From an uncultured Clostridia bacterium (GTDB taxonomy: Bacteria; Bacillota; Clostridia; Christensenellales; Pumilibacteraceae), in the NCBI GenBank assembly GCA_947066105.1, contig CAMSYM010000005.1, forward strand, positions 1 to 64,000: 64,000 nt of DNA, written 5' to 3'. Both the position numbers and the translations under genes were made by a program. Below, in pieces: positions 60,489 to 64,000 of the stretch. Each line of letters opens with the position of its first letter. The first letter of the stretch is position 1. The notes beneath the pieces were generated by a model, which did no database searches, was not told the DNA's origin, and saw only the letters and a program-made list of their open reading frames with translations.

Positions 60489-61637
60489 TTAGTCAAGCTC
60501 TCCGAGATCCTCTTCGAATACGTCGAAGTTGTCGCTGCCCATCTGCTCGGCGCGTTCGGTAGCCGCCTTGACTTCCTTCTCCATTGCCGAGTACGGTTTG
60601 ATGTCTATCTTCCAGCCTGTAAGCTTTGCCGCGAGCCGCGCGTTTACGCCCTCTCTGCCTATCGCAAGGCTGAGCTGATCGTCCATTACGACCACGCGCG
60701 CCAAACGCTCGTCCTCCTTGGCTTCGACCATGACTACCTTGGCTGGGAGCAATGCGCGCGCTATATATTCCAGCGGATCCTCATGCCACGGTATGATGTC
60801 GATCTTTTCGCCGCCGACCTCGGAAATTATTCCGTTGACGCGCGCGCCGCGGTTACCCACGCAAGCGCCCACCGCGTCCACGCTCGAATCGGTGGCGTAT
60901 ACAGCCATCTTGGTGCGCAAGCCCGCTTCGCGGACGATGCCTTTTATAACGACGACTCCGCTCGCGATCTCCGGCACTTCCATTTCGAACATTCTGCGCA
61001 CGAATCCCGGCGAAGTGCGCGTTACAAGCACCTGCGGTCCGCGCGTCGTGGATTTTATGCCGCGCACAAACACTTTGATCTTGTCGCCGACCTTGAATTT
61101 GTCGCCGGGCAACTGATCCTTGGGATACAGCACCGCTTCCATCTTTTGGATCTCGACGCACACGTTTTTGCCGTCGATGCGCTGAACGACGCACGTAACG
61201 AGCTGTTCTTCCTTTTCGGCAAGGTCGCTGTACGCTTTTTCGGTCTCCACCGCGCGGAGCTTTTGCGTTATTATTTGCTTAGCCATTTGCGCGACGATAC
61301 GTCCGAAATCGGCGGTGTCGACGGGTTCCAAGATCTCGTCGCCCACTTTATGCTTTTTATCGATCAAACGCGCGTCTTCGAGACTGATCTCCGTTTCGCG
61401 CTCGACCACCTGCTCGACTACCGTTTGACAGGTGTATATATTAAACGTTTTAAGCTCCGGCGTGACGACTATCTTTACCGATTTTGGTACGCCGTACTGC
61501 TTTTTGTACGCGCTGGCGAGCGCGTCCTGCAAAGCGTCCAAAAACACTTCCTTTTTGATACCGCGCTCGGTTTCCAGATCGCACAATGCGTCGTAAAAAT
61601 CCGATTGCCAAGTACGTGTCAAACTCTTTTTAGCCAT
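60489..61637 (-). CDS. nusA: Transcription termination/antitermination protein NusA
   Basis: NusA binds RNA polymerase and nascent RNA, controlling pausing and termination. The 382-residue protein has the N-terminal polymerase-binding domain (1-125), an S1 domain (about 135-200) and two KH domains (VRGIKSTTRGPQVLVTRTSP; ALLPAKVVMVEAKEDERLA). As in other Firmicutes it lacks the acidic repeats of E. coli NusA. It starts 42 nt after rimP; GGGAG lies before the ATG. Confidence 0.96.
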   Translation of the reverse strand: MAKKSLTRTWQSDFYDALCDLETERGIKKEVFLDALQDALASAYKKQYGVPKSVKIVVTPELKTFNIYTCQTVVEQVVERETEISLEDARLIDKKHKVGDEILEPVDTADFGRIVAQMAKQIITQKLRAVETEKAYSDLAEKEEQLVTCVVQRIDGKNVCVEIQKMEAVLYPKDQLPGDKFKVGDKIKVFVRGIKSTTRGPQVLVTRTSPGFVRRMFEMEVPEIASGVVVIKGIVREAGLRTKMAVYATDSSVDAVGACVGNRGARVNGIISEVGGEKIDIIPWHEDPLEYIARALLPAKVVMVEAKEDERLARVVVMDDQLSLAIGREGVNARLAAKLTGWKIDIKPYSAMEKEVKAATERAEQMGSDNFDVFEEDLGELD

Positions 61638-61679
61638 TTTTATTCTCCCGAATAATTATTTTTGAATAGTTGCCGCCCG

Positions 61680-62147
61680 TCAAAACTCGACGTACGGACG
61701 CGCGAGCGCCGCTTTGGCGTTTTCTATGAATACCGTCGCGCCGTCGTCGGTTTCAAGCGTTATGCCTTCCTCCGTACGACCGACGAGCGTTCCGACATAC
61801 AGCTTTGTCTTGCTCCCGCTCTGCGGAGCATACAGCTTGACTTCGATCTTTTGCCCGTAATTGCGCTCGAAATCGCGTTGGGTCTTGAACGGTCTGTCAA
61901 GCCCCGGCGACGATACGTCCAAGCAGTACGGCACGCCGTTCGTCGGGTCGAGTTCGTCGAGCGGCGCGTCCAACGCGTTGGATACGGTTTCGCAATCGTC
62001 GAGCGAAACGCCGCGCTCGTTGGCGATATACACGATCAAATGCTTATCGCCGTACATCGTTTTATACTCTACGTCGACCAGCTCGTATCCGAGTCCGCTC
62101 AAAACGCTTTCTATGACGGGCTTTGCCCTTTCGATAACGCTGTTTAT
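61680..62147 (-). CDS. rimP: Ribosome maturation factor RimP, probable AUA start
   Basis: RimP helps assemble the 30S subunit. The core is clear (LGYELVDVEYKTMYGDKHLIVYI-type N domain; YCLDVSSPGLDRPF; Sm-like C domain). The frame is open from a TAA at 62195-62193 but holds no ATG or GTG. TTG at 62102 would remove the first helix and has only a weak ribosome-binding site. GGAGG (62157-62153) stands 5 nt before ATA (62147-62145), and this start gives 155 residues with the expected N-terminal helix. I therefore annotate ATA; ATC at 62150 is also possible. An upstream ORF (62062-62229) overlaps this start. Confidence 0.75.
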   Translation of the reverse strand: MNSVIERAKPVIESVLSGLGYELVDVEYKTMYGDKHLIVYIANERGVSLDDCETVSNALDAPLDELDPTNGVPYCLDVSSPGLDRPFKTQRDFERNYGQKIEVKLYAPQSGSKTKLYVGTLVGRTEEGITLETDDGATVFIENAKAALARPYVEF

Positions 62148-62203
62148 GATGCCCTCCGCAAGGATCTTTGCGCGTTTTACGCAAAAGTGCCGTTACAGCA
62201 ATT

Positions 62204-62227
62204 GAGAGCCGGACAAAACCGACTCTC
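62204..62227 (-). promoter_or_regulatory. Hairpin in the rimP leader
   Basis: On the minus strand GAGAGTCGG pairs with CCGGCTCTC (one wobble) around TTTTGT, within the roughly 100-nt leader between the promoter and rimP. No T-run follows, so it is not a terminator. Its function is unknown. Confidence 0.45.
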
Positions 62228-62252
62228 ATGCTAAACCTTATAGTACTACTAT

Positions 62253-62281
62253 AATATAACACTTTTGCAAACCATTTGCAA
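62253..62281 (-). promoter_or_regulatory. Sigma-A promoter of the rimP-nusA-infB operon
   Basis: On the minus strand: TTGCAA, 17-nt spacer, TATATT. It lies between the PolC-derived exonuclease stop and rimP, so the operon can be transcribed independently of ispG. Confidence 0.75.
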
Positions 62282-62325
62282 GCGTTTTACAAAAGTTTTA
62301 CGATTTTATTTATCGCGATACGCGA

Positions 62326-63810
62326 TCATTTTCCCGCCGCGAGAAGGCGGTGCATGGCTACGAACGCTTTTGCGGTAGCCGCCGCGTCCGACACTGCGCG
62401 GTGCGCGCCGTCGTTCACCAAGCCGAGTTCCTCCAAAACGCTCGCGAGCGACACGCGCTGTATCCCACGAAAAACGGCGGGCGCCATGCCCATCGTGTCG
62501 TACGTCCGCCTGTCGCCGAACGCCCAGCCACTCCTGTTCCCGCCCTTGATAAGGAACGGGAAATCGAACGCTATGTTGTGACAGACCAATCCGCAATTTT
62601 GCGTAAATTTGTAAAAGTCGGGCAACACGTCCTCGAAAAGCGGTTGTCCTTTGACCATCTCGTTGGTTATGCCTGTTTTTTCTATCACCTGCGGCGGGAT
62701 CTCGCGGCGCGGGTCTATAAGCGTGCCGAAGCACTGCGCTATCGCGCCGTCGACTATCTTGATCGCGCCTAGCTCCGTCGGCTTGTCGTACAGCACCGAA
62801 AGTCCCGTCGTTTCAAAGTCGAACACCACGAACTCGCCTTTAAGCGCGGGCGGCAGTTCCGACGTAGCGTCGAACATGCTAGACTGCACGAATTCGAGAT
62901 AGTCCGTCGGAACGATGCGTTCGTACCGCGTCGGCACGGGACGGTTTTCCAAAACCTTTATACCGTCTGTTTCGCACAGCGACAGTTCGCGAACCGACAT
63001 GCTCGCTTCGTTGCGCGCGGCGTCGTATTCGACATTGCCGAGAACGCATACTTTTTTGTTGATGAGCGACGGATCGACTATACTCCTGCCGCCTTCCGCG
63101 CCCCACCTGCACTGCAACGACGTATCGCCGTCGTACAATAAGAATCTGTCGTAACGCTTACCGCCCTTGCTCGTAAACGCCGTCGGCATGACGAATACGC
63201 CGCACGCAACGACGTTGAATTCGTTTGCGGTCAGGCTCGACACCGACCGCGCTACGCTCGGCGCGAGCGAGCCTATAACGGGCGTTACGTCCGTTACGGC
63301 GTACTCCGATCTGCCGCCGCCGCTCGCGGACGCATACTCCGTACCGCTTTCCGAAAATTGCACTACCGCAACGTCGAGTTCGATGTCTTGCGCGTACGTA
63401 TTTTGCAAATATTCTTTTAACCGCGGTATGTAATCGTTTTTCGCAAGCTCGTACATAGGCACGTGCATTTTGAGCGATACCTTGTATTGCGGCTCGGTCT
63501 GTGCCGAAACGGTATGCAAAATAGACGAAACGTAGCTGAACTTTTCGGTGAAACCCACCACGGCGGCGCGCAACGCGCCCGCGGTCGGTATCTCGTCGTT
63601 TACTTCTATTTCGACGGGAGCATGGAACGCGCATTTATCGCACACCAGTCCCGCAAGCTCGGCGCGGTTGGCGTTTACGAACGCCCTGTCGTCGGGTTTG
63701 CACGCGATCGTGACTACCGCACGCTTGCCGTCGAAAGTCACGCGCGAAAACCGCAGAGCCTTATACTTGCCGCCCGTCGCGGCGTTTATATCGGTGTAAA
63801 TTTTATTCAT
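62326..63810 (-). CDS. PolC N-terminal/OB/exonuclease protein lacking PHP and polymerase domains
   Basis: The 494-residue protein begins like the N-terminal region of PolC-type DNA polymerase III (residues 1-190), continues with an OB domain (about 200-310, CGVFVMPTAFTSKGGKRYDRF, VCVLGNVEYD) and ends with a DnaQ-like 3'-5' exonuclease (330-490: VVFDFETTGLS, HNIAFDFPFL, HRAVSDAAATAKA; all DEDDh positions visible). The PHP, palm and finger domains of the roughly 1450-residue PolC are absent, and the stop is followed directly by the rimP promoter. It sits where polC normally lies (ispG-polC-rimP). It may be a proofreading or repair exonuclease; a complete polymerase must be encoded elsewhere. 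Confidence 0.85.
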   Translation of the reverse strand: MNKIYTDINAATGGKYKALRFSRVTFDGKRAVVTIACKPDDRAFVNANRAELAGLVCDKCAFHAPVEIEVNDEIPTAGALRAAVVGFTEKFSYVSSILHTVSAQTEPQYKVSLKMHVPMYELAKNDYIPRLKEYLQNTYAQDIELDVAVVQFSESGTEYASASGGGRSEYAVTDVTPVIGSLAPSVARSVSSLTANEFNVVACGVFVMPTAFTSKGGKRYDRFLLYDGDTSLQCRWGAEGGRSIVDPSLINKKVCVLGNVEYDAARNEASMSVRELSLCETDGIKVLENRPVPTRYERIVPTDYLEFVQSSMFDATSELPPALKGEFVVFDFETTGLSVLYDKPTELGAIKIVDGAIAQCFGTLIDPRREIPPQVIEKTGITNEMVKGQPLFEDVLPDFYKFTQNCGLVCHNIAFDFPFLIKGGNRSGWAFGDRRTYDTMGMAPAVFRGIQRVSLASVLEELGLVNDGAHRAVSDAAATAKAFVAMHRLLAAGK

Positions 63811-63813
63811 TGC

Positions 63814-64000
63814 CTACACTCTGTCTTTTGCTTTTTTATCTATCAATGCAAGAAGCTCCGAAACGATGTCGGCGGTATCGATAGTGCGCACGATCTTACC
63901 GTCCGCAAACAACGCCGCCTTGCCGTTTCCGCCGCCCGCAACGCCGAAATCCGCGTCGCCCGATTCGCCTATGCCGTTGACTACGCAACCCATCACTGCG
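63814..64000 (-). CDS. ispG: 4-hydroxy-3-methylbut-2-en-1-yl diphosphate synthase, 3' end only
   Basis: Only the C-terminal 61 codons lie in the window; the start is beyond 64000. The segment [20 protein letters not shown], with [10 protein letters not shown] after it, is the C-terminal signature of IspG (GcpE), the iron-sulfur enzyme that makes HMB-PP before IspH. The cysteine in GCVVNG is one of the cluster ligands. Its stop is 3 nt before the start of the PolC-derived gene. Confidence 0.9.
   Translation of the reverse strand, partial: AVMGCVVNGIGESGDADFGVAGGGNGKAALFADGKIVRTIDTADIVSELLALIDKKAKDRV

Noticed and set aside
62062..62229. The upstream ORF before rimP as a protein-coding gene
   Set aside because: The arginine-rich product looks like a shadow frame and matches no family. 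It is kept only as a possible regulatory ORF.
1..64000. CRISPR arrays, insertion sequences, prophage or integrase genes
   Set aside because: No direct-repeat array, transposase, integrase or phage structural gene was found on either strand.

Overview
The window comes from a low-to-mid GC, endospore-forming member of the Bacillota (class Clostridia or a close, probably uncultured relative). The case rests on a complete spoIIIA operon, spoIVB, a hidden spoVM, ytfJ, the ScpAB/RluB and YloU/YloV neighbourhoods, an IspH-ribosomal S1 fusion, GlgC/GlgD pairing and a PolC-type protein. I cannot name a genus. No phage, insertion sequence, CRISPR array or other mobile DNA was seen. Almost every gene lies on the minus strand; only the three tRNAs, a DUF5131 gene, a small lipoprotein and rpmB are on plus.

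Layout. 1-330: tRNA-Val, tRNA-Cys, tRNA-Leu. 697-2999: glgC-glgD. 3226-3969: DUF5131 gene with its own promoter. 4027-7809: purB, an M19 dipeptidase and a zinc-ribbon protein of unknown function. 7873-12865: flavoprotein, chorismate mutase-CMP kinase fusion, plsC, ispH-S1 fusion. 12953-17801: sodium-pump decarboxylase/transcarboxylase operon. 17950-25046: yebC, lysA, M50 protease, scpA, scpB, then DUF2953, ytfJ, a DD-carboxypeptidase and rluB. 25276-27244: infC-rpmI-rplT and an rRNA methylase. 27529-33769: lipoprotein, comEC, recG, yloV, yloU. 33963-38143: rpmB, spoVM, rpe, a DD-carboxypeptidase, a SpoIIM-like membrane protein and spoIVB. 38255-46617: Asp23-nusB-folD-xseA-xseB-ispA-dxs-nadK-recN. 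46897-51544: spoIIIAA to spoIIIAH. 51674-62147: rimP-nusA-ylxR-L7Ae-infB-rbfA-nrnA-truB-ribF-TIM barrel protein, then pepP and efp. 62326-64000: a PolC-derived exonuclease without a polymerase, and the 3' part of ispG.

How the genes fit together. Most of the window is housekeeping: translation initiation and ribosome maturation (infC, infB, rimP, rbfA, truB), transcription elongation (nusA, nusB), DNA repair (recN, recG, xseAB), isoprenoid synthesis (ispG, dxs, ispA, ispH) and chromosome condensation (scpAB). Sporulation genes sit between them. The oad/mmd operon could couple decarboxylation or transcarboxylation to sodium export.

Most notable points: (1) four sporulation transcription units (DUF2953-ytfJ, SpoIIM-like, spoIVB, spoIIIAA) each have a sporulation-type -10 element exactly 6 nt before the start codon and no Shine-Dalgarno, which predicts leaderless mRNAs; (2) an AroH-type chorismate mutase is fused to CMP kinase with its catalytic residues intact; (3) polC is replaced, at its usual locus, by a protein with only the PolC N-terminal, OB and exonuclease parts; (4) infC appears to start with AUU and rimP with AUA; (5) spoVM is a 23-codon gene between rpe and rpmB.
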